A stretch of DNA of 38,562 nt, taken from Chitinispirillum sp. (GTDB lineage Bacteria; Fibrobacterota; Chitinivibrionia; Chitinivibrionales; Chitinispirillaceae). The position numbers and the translations under genes were made by a program. This document shows, one piece after another, positions 25,424-34,625 of this stretch. Where the stretch lies: the NCBI GenBank assembly GCA_007115975.1, contig SKJJ01000165.1, forward strand, positions 1 to 38,562, written 5' to 3'. Under the pieces are notes generated by a model. That model saw only the letters and a list, made by a program, of their open reading frames with translations. It had not been told where the DNA came from and made no database searches. The number at the start of each line of letters is the position of its first letter. Positions within the stretch are counted from its first letter, which is position 1.

Positions 25424-26068
25424 ATGCAACGGTTTTCTCTCCCCTGCGGGGGTGGATTGTGTATGACAGTTTTGTTGTTGCTGCTTGCTTGTACCCCCAA
25501 AACATCATTTTTAATTCTTGACCGCTACAGTGACAGTTCCTTTTCGGGCAGTGATCTCAGTGGTGCACAGATTATCTTAACTCCGGTATTGAAGGGGGGC
25601 GCGGCACTGTCTGCTGCGCAAGTCGATCAGGATCGATTGATAAGGGATTTAAAGAGGGACAGACATGATCTGTCCTTTGTTTCAGCAGAGCTGTTTGAGC
25701 TCTCTCTCTCTGAGAGTTTGGGTATCCATTCGGTTGAGGAGTTTTACAAGGGATTGTTTGAATCAGATCACCTTGTTTTAAAATCTCTGGACAGGGAGTG
25801 GGGTATGGTTCCCGGACAGTTTCTGTTTGTGACAAGGGTGCTTGCTGGTGCAAATGTGAGATCAATTGAGGGCAAAGCGGTACGGCGGGTAAAAATGGAA
25901 GGTGAATTGTGGAGAACGGGTGATGCCGGGGTGGTTTGGAGGACCTCTGTTTTGGTTGTAAGTACGGATACTGGGGAGTCTGACAGCCGTTTGATTAAAC
26001 GGGGTATCGTGACGCTCTGTGATTCTCTGCCAACCGTACTGCCGGGTTACGGGTATGAGGGGTGGTGA
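25424..26068 (+). CDS. Predicted lipoprotein
   Basis: 214 residues from ATG 25424 with AAGGGG seven bases upstream. The N-terminus is a lipoprotein signal peptide ending LLLLAC, so the mature protein would start at Cys and be processed by LspA. The mature part has an alternating helix/strand pattern; DLSGAQIILTPVLKGG and VKMEGELWRTGDAGVVWRTSVLVVS resemble the group of lipoproteins that carry a GNA1162/LpoB-like alpha-beta fold, but the match is too weak to name. It opens a same-strand cluster of five genes; the next start overlaps its stop (TGATG). Confidence 0.75.
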   Translation: MQRFSLPCGGGLCMTVLLLLLACTPKTSFLILDRYSDSSFSGSDLSGAQIILTPVLKGGAALSAAQVDQDRLIRDLKRDRHDLSFVSAELFELSLSESLGIHSVEEFYKGLFESDHLVLKSLDREWGMVPGQFLFVTRVLAGANVRSIEGKAVRRVKMEGELWRTGDAGVVWRTSVLVVSTDTGESDSRLIKRGIVTLCDSLPTVLPGYGYEGW

Positions 26069-26250
26069 TGAAAGAGAGTGCCGAACGTGTAATAAAGGTG
26101 GGATTTACCAAAAAAGCCAAAAAGATACTGGATGAGGTGGAAATCGTCTCAGCAGATATGATACGTGATGGGTGGGAGTTCAAGGAGTCCTGTGTTGAGG
26201 ATGGATTGGGTTATATTCATCTTTTCTTTGAACGTGATCTGGAGATGTAG
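26068..26250 (+). CDS. Small hypothetical protein, 60 residues
   Basis: Starts at ATG 26068 with GAGGGG upstream, sharing one base with the TGA of the previous lipoprotein gene, which indicates translational coupling. The first half is basic (KVGFTKKAKKILDEVE), the second acidic with aromatic residues (DGWEFKESCVEDGLGYIHLFFERD). The layout, a helix then strands around a GWEF turn, is like small DUF4177-type proteins, a guess only. Soluble; function unknown. Confidence 0.6.
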   Translation: MKESAERVIKVGFTKKAKKILDEVEIVSADMIRDGWEFKESCVEDGLGYIHLFFERDLEM

Positions 26251-26325
26251 TTTTTTTTGGGACTTGTGCATGGAGTTACCTATATTCAGGAAATAGTGAT
26301 TAAATTGTAAGACCATGGGGGAGCA

Positions 26326-26673
26326 ATGAAATTTGAAATTGAAAAAGTGAAAAAGTTTCAGATGATTCATATTATGGGTAATATTGATACTGAAACAAGC
26401 ACAAAAATTTTGGATGGTGAGGTGACCCGGTTAATCGATGGGGGGAATCACCATTTTGTGTTTAATCTTGAGAGAACTACCTATCTTGACAGCGCCGGAA
26501 TAAGTATCTTTATTCATTGTCTTTGCGATGTGCAAAACAATGATGGTTCAGTGTTTATAATAGCTGAAGATAATCAGGTGCGCAGAGTACTTGAGATGGT
26601 AGGGATTAACCGGTTGATACAGACCTACGGGTCAAAGCACGATTTTCTCAAGGCCATAGAAACGGCGGAATAG
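26326..26673 (+). CDS. STAS-domain anti-sigma factor antagonist
   Basis: 115 residues that form one STAS domain of the RsbV/SpoIIAA kind. The phosphorylation site is in YLDSAGIS (Ser56), followed by the usual helix and VRRVLEMVGINRLI ending. In partner switching, the dephosphorylated antagonist binds the kinase and frees its target; the HATPase kinase at 20428-21351 is a possible partner, although 5 kb away. ATG at 26326 has GGGGGAG close upstream. The next gene starts 2 bases after the stop, so they are co-transcribed. Confidence 0.9.
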   Translation: MKFEIEKVKKFQMIHIMGNIDTETSTKILDGEVTRLIDGGNHHFVFNLERTTYLDSAGISIFIHCLCDVQNNDGSVFIIAEDNQVRRVLEMVGINRLIQTYGSKHDFLKAIETAE

Positions 26674-26675
26674 AC

Positions 26676-27077
26676 GTGGGACATACCAGATCAGTTTTTC
26701 TTTGTGGACTGTTACTCTTCTTTGGCTGTTCATTTTCTGGAACGGTAGTTGACAGGTCTAGTTTTTCAACAAGGGTTGACATGCTTGATTTCTCAGAAAA
26801 CTCTGTACTGAAGGTATACCACGGTGGTGCGATTCATCTGATCCCAGTTAAATCGATCAGAACAGTACAAATTGATGGTGAACAAACGATGTCTTATGAT
26901 GGGGATTTTTTTATCAGTGCAACTATTACTCTTCAGGATGGGACCCGGAAAATTGCATCCGGTGGATCCGATGCAAACCTCTGTTTTATCTCAATAAATA
27001 ATTCAATAGCTGGTAAAGCTGCAGATGGTGTTTTTACGATTCCAATCAGTGAAGTTACTTCCTTAGAGGTCCATTAA
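26676..27077 (+). CDS. Predicted small lipoprotein
   Basis: 133 residues from GTG 26676. The signal peptide ends FFGC, a lipobox with Cys18, so it is probably lipid-anchored after LspA cleavage. The mature part is beta-rich: HGGAIHLIPVKSIRTVQIDGEQ and the ending FTIPISEVTSLEVH suggest a small barrel or sandwich, with a pattern like proteins that carry 'V-I-P-L-S-E-I' strands. No known family recognised. It lies directly between the STAS gene (2 bases) and the TPR gene (4 bases) and is probably one transcript with them. Confidence 0.65.
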   Translation: MGHTRSVFLCGLLLFFGCSFSGTVVDRSSFSTRVDMLDFSENSVLKVYHGGAIHLIPVKSIRTVQIDGEQTMSYDGDFFISATITLQDGTRKIASGGSDANLCFISINNSIAGKAADGVFTIPISEVTSLEVH

Positions 27078-27081
27078 AGTT

Positions 27082-27912
27082 GTGGGTAAAACTAGGGCAA
27101 AAGATCACCATGCAGGACTTTCTCTTCCTCTGATCATTATAAGTGGCGTAATTGGTGCCGTACTTGTGGCGGGTACCGTTTTTGCCCTGCGGTTTATAAC
27201 CGACGCCCACTCTCCTTCATTGCGTAACTCTCAGCGTCACTTTGAAAAAGGGCGTTATGAGGAAGCCCTCTCTGTAATAGAGAAGGTATCATCCAATAGT
27301 CGCTCTGCTGTTGACAAATATATCCTGCGGGCTGAAATACTGCTGGCCATTCTCTATCAGCAGTTGCAGGAGGAGCAGTGGGCCTCTTACGGAACAGATC
27401 CTGATAACTGGATCCCTTCCCCCCTTGCATCAGATGCAGAGCAGGGGTTGTTGTCTGCCCTTGCAATTGATCCCCACAACAGGGATGCGCTCTTTGTCCT
27501 TGGTACGTTGTATAAAAAACAGGGGCGTTTTGAGAATGCTCTGCGCAAACTCCGTTCTCTCACTGATCACTATCCCCAGGATGTTGAGGCTATTGTGTCG
27601 CTGGGGATCTTGTTTGCCAATATGGAGCAGTACAGTTCGGCTGAAAAGTATCTGCGTCTTGGATGGGAACTGGATGATGAGCATCCGCGAATTGCAAAAA
27701 ATCTCGCTTTTCTCTATCGGTATCACAAGGAGATGCCGGAATCATCCATGGTGTGGCTCAACAGATTTCTAAATCTTGATCCCAAAAGGGATCTTGATGT
27801 GAATACTGCGAGAAGAGAGCTTGAGGATCTTATCGATCGCTATCCAGAGTTTACTTTGCCTGATCCTCAGAGCTGGAGAGAGAAGGGACGCAGGTTTACA
27901 CCAAGGTTTTGA
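27082..27912 (+). CDS. Membrane-anchored TPR protein
   Basis: 276 residues from GTG 27082. One N-terminal membrane segment (about 14-38, LPLIIISGVIGAVLVAGTVFAL) is followed by TPR units: RNSQRHFEKGRYEEALSVIEKV, DALFVLGTLYKKQGRFENALRKL, VEAIVSLGILFANMEQYSSAEKYL and ARNL-type repeats up to about residue 230, ending in a basic tail. The TPR part faces the periplasm if the N-terminus is inside. TPR domains are protein-binding scaffolds. It is the last gene of the cluster that starts at 25424; the ribosome site is weak. Confidence 0.8.
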   Translation: MGKTRAKDHHAGLSLPLIIISGVIGAVLVAGTVFALRFITDAHSPSLRNSQRHFEKGRYEEALSVIEKVSSNSRSAVDKYILRAEILLAILYQQLQEEQWASYGTDPDNWIPSPLASDAEQGLLSALAIDPHNRDALFVLGTLYKKQGRFENALRKLRSLTDHYPQDVEAIVSLGILFANMEQYSSAEKYLRLGWELDDEHPRIAKNLAFLYRYHKEMPESSMVWLNRFLNLDPKRDLDVNTARRELEDLIDRYPEFTLPDPQSWREKGRRFTPRF

Positions 27913-27956
27913 TGAAAGCCGCTGTTTTCTCAACCATATCATTTCTACCCCGGGGC

Positions 27957-28021
27957 GTGAAGGAGAGTAAAACGGAGAGGGGTGCAGATTGTTGTTGATT
28001 CTCTCTGTGTCCTTCACTTTT
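27957..28021 (+). terminator. Hairpin terminator of the STAS/TPR cluster
   Basis: The 8-base stem gtgaagga/tccttcac is perfect and can be extended inside by GAGAG/CTCTC pairs; TTTT follows the right arm. It lies 44 bases beyond the TPR gene stop. The loop is long, so efficiency is uncertain. Confidence 0.5.
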
Positions 28022-28071
28022 GTCTATCTAGACCGCTTTTGCCAAATAGTAATCATCTGCAGTCAGTGGAG

Positions 28072-28101
28072 ACTTGCCTCATGACAGCTCACAAGGCAAG
28101 T
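28072..28101. other. Inverted repeat between convergent genes
   Basis: Perfect 8-base arms acttgcct / aggcaagt with a 14-base loop, 12 bases after the stop of the large minus-strand lipoprotein gene. It may help end that transcript, although no T-run follows on the minus strand. Confidence 0.4.
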
Positions 28102-28112
28102 AAGATTGCACT

Positions 28113-31100
28113 TCACTTATTGATTTTTAATTGTATCTGAGCCTTTGCCTGTTGCCTGAACCTGTTCTGCACCAGGATGGTTACAAGCACATCCTGGTTT
28201 CCGTCAATTTCGTCCCATGGGAATTGGACATCTTCTTCGTAGCTTTTGAAGCTGTTATGATCATTGTCAATCTTCGCGTCCGTTAACTTTCCCTTAGCAA
28301 GAAGTTTTGTGTCATGGGTATTGTTGAACGATAACTCTATTGCATAATTACAATCATCACACTCTGCATCAACGTGCCATTTAAGAGTAACGTTCTGATT
28401 TTCTATTGCAGAATCGTTCAAATCCCAATCAAACCATACACTCCTTTCATAATATGGTCCTCTAAAAGCTTTTACCCAAAAGGTATCGGCAGCGACAAGA
28501 CCATAATTGTTCTTGCAGAACAGCACCGCTTTGAACGGTTCGTTAGGGGTAAATGTCTCTTCGGTGTTGAACCAGAATTCATTGTTTATATTCCACTCCA
28601 ACCCTGTAGTGTCGTCGGATATGCTTAAAGCATAGGCTGCAACTGATCCGTTGGGAGTAGATGCGTTGGCCTTTACCCGAATTCTTCTGCCCAATTCATC
28701 ATGAAGATAGGGGATAAGGAGTGTGTCGTTTTCAAAAATCGTCTGCAGGGAGTCGTTGTCCCCTTTAGTGATGTATTCATCCCAATAATAGTCGAAATAG
28801 GAGTAGAAAAATGTGGAGGAGGTTATGCTTACGGTTGGTCTTCCTTCACTAACAGCAATATTTCTTTTAAGTGTGTCGGATACAAAGCCATTATTGTCAA
28901 TACCGACGATAGAAACGATAAAATTTCCTGATTCCGCGAGACTGTCATAGGTGTGGTCCACGTATCTTAGTATTGATGAGGTGCGTTGGGTGATATCTGT
29001 TTTTTTCTGATTCCCATCACCCCAGTCGATTATGATCTTTTTTAAAAAACCATCAGGGTCTTTTGCCGATAATCTGAAACGTGCACTGTTGAGCCACCAT
29101 ATCGTATCAGTAGGTTCAAAGTAGAGTATCTGTGGCCTTCCCTGATCGATTACAATTTTCTCACTTAAGGTATATTCATCCGACCAGTTGTTATTTGAAT
29201 TCAGTACTTTTGCACTAATCGTATACTCTCCAAAGTTGTCAATAACAACATTGAGATCTCTCTCTTTTGAGACAAAAGTAAAAGCAGTGTCATTAAGGCT
29301 TAGAGTTATTGCAAAGGAATCTATCTGACCACCGGCATTATCTTCTGCATCAACTCGAACAGCAAAGGGGCTGTATATATATTTTTTTTGAGTGCACACA
29401 ACGACACCATCAACTACAGGGATATCTCTTTGGATCACAATGGGCTCAGGTAAACCAAATTCATCCGACCACTGTCCAGTTGAATCCCGGACCATTGCAC
29501 TGAGTTTGTATTCTCCATACTGGTCATTTTCCAGTACAACCACCACATCTCTCTCCTGTGCACCAAATGTCAAAACAGTATCTGCACCAGTAAGAGAGAG
29601 GAGAAAGGAATCTATCAATCCCCCAGGATTATCTGTTGCAGTTATTCTCACACTAAAGCTTTTTTGAGCGAAAAGTGTCTCATCCGGCAGAAGAATGCTT
29701 TCTACCCCGGGGCTCCACTCAACAATATCGAGGGTTGTACTGTACGGAGCACTTTTCACACCATCTCTATCCCTGACCTGCACCGTCAGTTCAACCGATT
29801 TATCCCTGAAAATTCTCTTGACAGATGGTGTCAGGGTGGTATCCCACTCATCAGCTCCAAAATTCCAGTAGTACTCTTTTATTGCAGACTCAGTGAGAGA
29901 TGGCTGTGCAATTATTGTCAATTCAACCGTCTGGCCCCAGTGTATAGAGTTGGGAGACCTCAGAACGGATGATACAGCAGGACGGGAATCAAGTATCAGA
30001 ATACTCATTTGGATGGTATCGGAGTATACGCCAGCCTCATCAACAACCCATGCTTCAACCGTATAGGTTCCCGGTTCCTGAGGGGTAAACGCAACAGATA
30101 CATTGGATGTGTCGACATCCAAACTGTCTGAAACAATGGATTGAGTATCTTTGAGGAGCCGGTAGCGGAGTGTGGTGAGTTCACGGAAGTTCTCTTTAAG
30201 TAAAAAATGTATTGTAAAGGGGGTTAAGCTGAAGTGCGGCCCTGGTTCAGATCTGAGTGTAAGTGATGCTTTCGAATCGGCCACCGGTATACTTACTACA
30301 ATGGGGGCGGTGATCTGACCCCTGGTATCGGAAAATTCCATTGATACCGATACAACGCTGCTTTCGGTAAAAATCACTGAAATATCACCCGTTCCCGAAA
30401 CGGTGGTGTCCAGGATTAAATCTCCCGACTCACTTGAAAACAGCCACTTATAAACTCCTCCATGTATAGGTTCCCCCTGAAAATTATAAGCCTGCGCACT
30501 CAGGAGAGTTTTTTCATAAGTATCAATTCGCTCAGGAATATCGGTAAATGTTGCGACGTAGGAGTAGTGTGCTGGCAGCAGAACAAGAGAAGCCTCTTCC
30601 CCTGCAGCACCTTCTGTATTAATACCATACACGTTCAGAACTTGAGCTTCTGTGCTGTCTCTGAAAAATGTTTTGGTAAAGGCTGGGGTTTTGGTGGTAT
30701 CAGGACTATCTCCGGTAAGGTCCCACACATAACGATGGGCATCACCCGATACATAGATTGTGATCTCCCGTTCAATGGGTGCGTACATTGTATCACCGGA
30801 AAAAACAAACTCCACCGCAGGTGCTACGGAAATAACGTTTACAGTGATGTTTTTTGGGGAGCTAACAATCCCCCCGGGGATAACAAGCCACGATTTAAGG
30901 GGGAGAATCCCCGTTTTACCGGGGAGTGTTGATATGGTTATGGAAACTGTATCCTCAGGGAAATTCACCATTACAGATGCGGTGTCTCCTTGGATTTCCC
31001 AGAAAAACTGTACAGAGTCACCCTTCACTCCAGCTAAGTGCACCTGAAGAGTGACAGAGTCGTCACTTGTAAAGATGTGTTTATCGGGAGTTACTGATGA

Positions 31101-31772
31101 AATGGTAAAATTAATGGGTACAGTTTCAATCTCCATCAATGCTGATTCAATTGAATTGCCTCTGAAATCCACCAGTAGCGCTTTTAGTTGGTGATTTCCC
31201 GTGGTATCAAAGGAAAAATAGACATCCGATTCAAAACGTGATGAATCGGCCCTTTTGTTGTTGATGTACCAGTACACTCTCTTAATATTATCTTTGGCGC
31301 TGGCGTCCTCTCTTTGGAAAGTGCGGTAAGAGAAAGAATCCGCGGTTGTCACTGTTTTATTACCTGATATGGAGAAAGGGGATTCCACCGTTATTGGAAA
31401 AGTAAAGGTGTCAGCAGAAGAGTTTGGACGATTGGCAGTAATAACCAAATCACCGGAAAATTCTCTTGTAAAGTAAAAGCAAAGAGAGTCCGCATTTTGT
31501 TTATAAGTGAAAAAACCTGAATCCAAACCACCAGTGGGTACCGTTGCTGCAGTAAACGACTCATAGTTATCCTTACCTTGATTGATAGGGACATGGTACT
31601 CCTGAAAAGCTAGAAATTGCTGCTGATCAAAAATCACCTCCAGATTGTAGTCACCGGTGTAATCCGGATCAAATACAGAGGTGGGAAGATCTGTGCAGGT
31701 AAGGAACAATGTGATTGCAGTAAGAGAAAAAAACAGCGTGGAGGGATTGCATGATTTAGGGAAAATCTTCAT
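28113..31772 (-). CDS. Large Ig/PKD-like repeat lipoprotein
   Basis: 1219 residues from ATG 31772, chosen for AAAGGA eight bases upstream and a lipoprotein signal peptide (LTAITLFLTC) directly after it; an open frame extends 33 codons further. The rest is a chain of beta-sandwich modules of about 80-100 residues with PKD/Ig features: YYWNFGADEWDTTLTPSVKRIFRD, IIDWGDGNQKKTDI and similar. Two neighbouring modules (about residues 702-880) are clear duplicates (DNPGGLIDSF / DNAGGQIDSF, QERDVVVVLEN / KERDLNVVIDN, WSDEF / WSDEY). Probably surface-exposed and anchored in the outer membrane, for adhesion or polysaccharide binding. No catalytic domain seen. Monocistronic and convergent with the TPR cluster. 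Confidence 0.85.
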   Translation of the reverse strand: MKIFPKSCNPSTLFFSLTAITLFLTCTDLPTSVFDPDYTGDYNLEVIFDQQQFLAFQEYHVPINQGKDNYESFTAATVPTGGLDSGFFTYKQNADSLCFYFTREFSGDLVITANRPNSSADTFTFPITVESPFSISGNKTVTTADSFSYRTFQREDASAKDNIKRVYWYINNKRADSSRFESDVYFSFDTTGNHQLKALLVDFRGNSIESALMEIETVPINFTISSVTPDKHIFTSDDSVTLQVHLAGVKGDSVQFFWEIQGDTASVMVNFPEDTVSITISTLPGKTGILPLKSWLVIPGGIVSSPKNITVNVISVAPAVEFVFSGDTMYAPIEREITIYVSGDAHRYVWDLTGDSPDTTKTPAFTKTFFRDSTEAQVLNVYGINTEGAAGEEASLVLLPAHYSYVATFTDIPERIDTYEKTLLSAQAYNFQGEPIHGGVYKWLFSSESGDLILDTTVSGTGDISVIFTESSVVSVSMEFSDTRGQITAPIVVSIPVADSKASLTLRSEPGPHFSLTPFTIHFLLKENFRELTTLRYRLLKDTQSIVSDSLDVDTSNVSVAFTPQEPGTYTVEAWVVDEAGVYSDTIQMSILILDSRPAVSSVLRSPNSIHWGQTVELTIIAQPSLTESAIKEYYWNFGADEWDTTLTPSVKRIFRDKSVELTVQVRDRDGVKSAPYSTTLDIVEWSPGVESILLPDETLFAQKSFSVRITATDNPGGLIDSFLLSLTGADTVLTFGAQERDVVVVLENDQYGEYKLSAMVRDSTGQWSDEFGLPEPIVIQRDIPVVDGVVVCTQKKYIYSPFAVRVDAEDNAGGQIDSFAITLSLNDTAFTFVSKERDLNVVIDNFGEYTISAKVLNSNNNWSDEYTLSEKIVIDQGRPQILYFEPTDTIWWLNSARFRLSAKDPDGFLKKIIIDWGDGNQKKTDITQRTSSILRYVDHTYDSLAESGNFIVSIVGIDNNGFVSDTLKRNIAVSEGRPTVSITSSTFFYSYFDYYWDEYITKGDNDSLQTIFENDTLLIPYLHDELGRRIRVKANASTPNGSVAAYALSISDDTTGLEWNINNEFWFNTEETFTPNEPFKAVLFCKNNYGLVAADTFWVKAFRGPYYERSVWFDWDLNDSAIENQNVTLKWHVDAECDDCNYAIELSFNNTHDTKLLAKGKLTDAKIDNDHNSFKSYEEDVQFPWDEIDGNQDVLVTILVQNRFRQQAKAQIQLKINK

Positions 31773-32400
31773 AACTATTATCCTTTGATAGATGTAGAAT
31801 GTCTTTAGAGAATAGTGTAAACTGGTAAATGAAGAAAGGTGTTCCCTGGTGCTGCGACAATGATTGCTCAAAAGTATTTCAGGGTAAAAAAAACAGTGTA
31901 AGCGAAATTTATTGTCTTAAAGTTTATTGACAAAAAAAGGCTTTGAGTTTTGAACGCTGTGAATTGTTATTACATGCTGCTGCAAGAAAAACTGACAGTG
32001 AGAGTGGTAAAGTTCAAGATACCTTTCGACAAAAAGGAATGCAACATTTTTTTTATGGCAAAACTATATCGTTTCTGTCTTTGGTGAATGGAGAAGTATG
32101 TTTGGGCTGGTTGGGTAAAAATGGTTACGGTAGGATATTTTGATACGGGTATCGTACGGGGGTAGTTATCGTTGATGTTTAGGTATTGATCATACCTGTA
32201 ACTAGATAGCCTTAATCGTACGATTATTCGAAAAAAGTAACCGTTGCTTGTCCACTATGCTGGAAGTATAAAATTGCTCAGAGACATTGAACTGTATGGA
32301 CAACAAAAATTAAAATCAGGACTGTTTACTCTGTGAGTCGGAGCTGTTTTGGGCGCCTTCTGTCCCAATAATTTTCTGGCATCAGCAACTGGTTCTCTTT
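31773..32400. other. Intergenic region between the large lipoprotein and glcD-like genes
   Basis: About 630 bases without a convincing gene; the 66-codon plus-strand frame at 31943-32143 has no ribosome site. It holds the upstream signals of the large lipoprotein gene (ribosome site AAAGGATAA at 31780-31788). Palindromic sequences aggtattgatcatacct (about 32181-32197) and aatcgtacgatt (32214-32225, perfect) suggest possible protein-binding sites or remnants of a mobile element. Confidence 0.4.
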
Positions 32401-33945
32401 TTATTCCAAACCATCTTCAAACAAAACCCCCCTGTTCAAAAGCCACTGAGGATCAACTGCTCTCTTGATCTCTTTCATCTGCTCTATGGAATCGGGGCTG
32501 TACATACATTTAAGAAAAGAAGTTTTGAGTTTTCCGATACCGTGTTCTGAGGATACGGTGCCTCCCAGTTTGCAGCTGTTCAGGATAAATTCACTGTAAA
32601 GTTCCTTGGCCTTTGAGAGCTGTTCTTCGTTTTGCGGCAGGATATTTATGTGCAGGTGATAATCGCCCAGATGACCAAAGGCGACATAGGAGAGCTTGTT
32701 TTCTTTTAGTTTTCCTGTGCACTCCTGAAACCAGGATCGAAACGGTGAAGGGGGGAGTGCTGTATCGGTGCTGATTTTTCTTACTTCAGGGTGTTTTTTT
32801 TTAACTTTAGCGATATGTGCATTCACCGACTCAGGAACCGCATGTCTGAATGTTTTAAGCCTTGAGGACTCTTTTTTATCAAATCCGCTCCAGGTGAAAT
32901 CAAAAGTGGAGCCGCACTGCTGAAGCTGTTGTTCCCAAAGTTCAAAATTGTCTTCAAGAGAATTATCTGCATCTTCGATGTACTCCCAGTAGATAGCACT
33001 CTTCATAGCGGGCGGGAACCGGGGGAATGAAAAATTGGCAGCAGCTTCTTCGCTGCACAGCATCTCCAGGCAGTTTTCGTCAAAGAACTCTATTGCAGCA
33101 ACGTTTTTCTGTTTGCGGAGGAAATCGGCAAAGTCAAAGGCGGTTTCTGTGGTGGGTAAAAAGGAGAGGCCAGATGTAAAGACTGGTCTTTTGACAAGGC
33201 GAACGCCGATTTTTGCGAGCACACCAAGCGTACCTTCCGAACCGATAAATAGATCAATTGTGTCAAGGTTTTTTCCGCTGAAATATCCGGTGGCATTTTT
33301 TACCTGCGGCCACGGATAGGTTGGGTTTGGTATCGCCTCCAAGATTCTGTGACCGTTTTGTAGCAGGTTGTTTTTTGCAGATGTCTTTCTGCGGATATCG
33401 ATCACCTGACCGGGCATGGTTACCACCTGTAAATACGGGATATACTCTCTTGTTGGGCCGAAGAGAAATGATCTGGCTCCTGAAGCATTGGTGGCAACCG
33501 TGCCGCCAAGCTGTGCTGTCAGCTCTGTTGGGTCAGGGGGGTAGAAGTACTCTCCGGCAGAGAGATTTTCTGCACCCTTAATGGTTGTGCCATACTCCTG
33601 TGGGTTCTGCAAAAAAGAGTCTATTGCTTCGAGGGTGATTCCCGGTTGGCATATAAGTATCGGCCCCTCATTGTCCCAGATACACTCTGTTATTGTATTC
33701 ATCAGTGAAAGTGACAGGACAATACTGTCGTCAATTGGTACGGCGCCACCGGTAATTCCGGTTCTTGCACCGCTTACAACAACAGGTGTCCCCTTTGAGC
33801 TGGCATCACTGAGAACCTGAACAATATCCTCGGTTGACTCTGGAAAATGGATCGATTGTGGCAGACCGCATGTAAATCGTGATTCATCGGTGAGGAAATC
33901 GGGATGCTGGTCGGCGATGGTGTCTTTACCGGTAATTGATTTCAC
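32401..33945 (-). CDS. GlcD-type FAD-linked oxidoreductase
   Basis: 514 residues. FAD-binding (PCMH-type) N-terminal half with VSGARTGITGGAVP (about 59-72), YPPDPTELTAQLGGTVATN and the FIGSEGTLGV block (about 230). The C-terminal half has FGHLGDYHLHINI and SSEHGIGKLK, the histidine-rich active-site parts of the glycolate oxidase GlcD / D-lactate dehydrogenase family. It oxidises a 2-hydroxy acid and passes electrons to a membrane carrier; the exact substrate cannot be told. GTG start at 33945 overlaps the Nudix stop (GTGA) by four bases and has AAGGAG seven bases upstream. Last gene of the SpmAB-Nudix-oxidoreductase operon. No iron-sulfur domain is fused. Confidence 0.92.
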   Translation of the reverse strand: MKSITGKDTIADQHPDFLTDESRFTCGLPQSIHFPESTEDIVQVLSDASSKGTPVVVSGARTGITGGAVPIDDSIVLSLSLMNTITECIWDNEGPILICQPGITLEAIDSFLQNPQEYGTTIKGAENLSAGEYFYPPDPTELTAQLGGTVATNASGARSFLFGPTREYIPYLQVVTMPGQVIDIRRKTSAKNNLLQNGHRILEAIPNPTYPWPQVKNATGYFSGKNLDTIDLFIGSEGTLGVLAKIGVRLVKRPVFTSGLSFLPTTETAFDFADFLRKQKNVAAIEFFDENCLEMLCSEEAAANFSFPRFPPAMKSAIYWEYIEDADNSLEDNFELWEQQLQQCGSTFDFTWSGFDKKESSRLKTFRHAVPESVNAHIAKVKKKHPEVRKISTDTALPPSPFRSWFQECTGKLKENKLSYVAFGHLGDYHLHINILPQNEEQLSKAKELYSEFILNSCKLGGTVSSEHGIGKLKTSFLKCMYSPDSIEQMKEIKRAVDPQWLLNRGVLFEDGLE

Positions 33946-34604
33946 TGTTGCTCCTTTGCCCTGTTGATGTGTTGTTCAAACAGAAAGAACCCAAGGCGTG
34001 CCTGAAGAGAGGTGGTCTCTTGTTCGGCATCGGTTCGTGACATAAGCGTTGTTGAGATGTGCTCGTTTTCATCACAACAGCCGCCCTCTTTATCAAAAAA
34101 AGAGTTGAATGTCTGGTCATCCACCTCCTTTAGTGCTCCAAAGTAGTGGATCCCTTCGTCACTTGCACCGGCGCTGCTGTAGAGGACGGTATCGGTGAGC
34201 GCAAAGAGTTCATCTTCTTTAAGGGGTAAGCCGGTCTCTTCGAAAATCTCTCTTACTGCAACCTCAGGAGCGTTGCTGCTTTCATCAAGCATCCCAGCTG
34301 GAAATTCAAGGCACATCTGACCGTTTCCGATTCTTCTCTGTCTGACCATCAGGAATTTCTCTTCACCGGTGGATTTGTTGCGCAGAAGAATAACGATCAC
34401 ACAGGCATCTCCGCGCAAAAACAGTATGTGCGGTAGTTTTTTGTTTTCAGGGGAGATTACCTCAGTTTTCAGAAGTGCAAACAGCAGTGAGCCATCTTTT
34501 TTTCTGATCTCGTTAATCGGCTCTGCAGAGTGGATTGTGCAGTCATTGCTTTCAACCCGTTTTTTCCAGATCTTGAATTTTATCTCCTGTTCGATAGTAT
34601 CCAT
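33942..34604 (-). CDS. Nudix hydrolase (ADP-ribose/NDP-sugar pyrophosphatase-like)
   Basis: 220 residues. The Nudix box is GMLDESSNAPEVAVREIFEETGL (about 101-123), with the core REIFEETGL intact. However the Glu usually at box position 7 is Ser, the only deviation from the G-x5-E-x7-REUXEEXGU pattern. LEFPAGMLDE just before it and the overall length fit the ADP-ribose / nucleoside-diphosphate-sugar pyrophosphatase group. It hydrolyses a nucleoside diphosphate linked to another moiety with Mg. ATG at 34604 has GGAG only 15 bases upstream. It lies 21 bases after the SpmAB fusion gene and overlaps the next gene by four bases. Confidence 0.85.
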   Translation of the reverse strand: MDTIEQEIKFKIWKKRVESNDCTIHSAEPINEIRKKDGSLLFALLKTEVISPENKKLPHILFLRGDACVIVILLRNKSTGEEKFLMVRQRRIGNGQMCLEFPAGMLDESSNAPEVAVREIFEETGLPLKEDELFALTDTVLYSSAGASDEGIHYFGALKEVDDQTFNSFFDKEGGCCDENEHISTTLMSRTDAEQETTSLQARLGFFLFEQHINRAKEQQ

Positions 34605-34625
34605 TTTTTTGCTATTTATCTCCGG

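Noticed and set aside
31943-32143. 66-codon plus-strand frame
   Set aside because: No ribosome site, no recognisable domain; lies in an AT-rich intergenic stretch.
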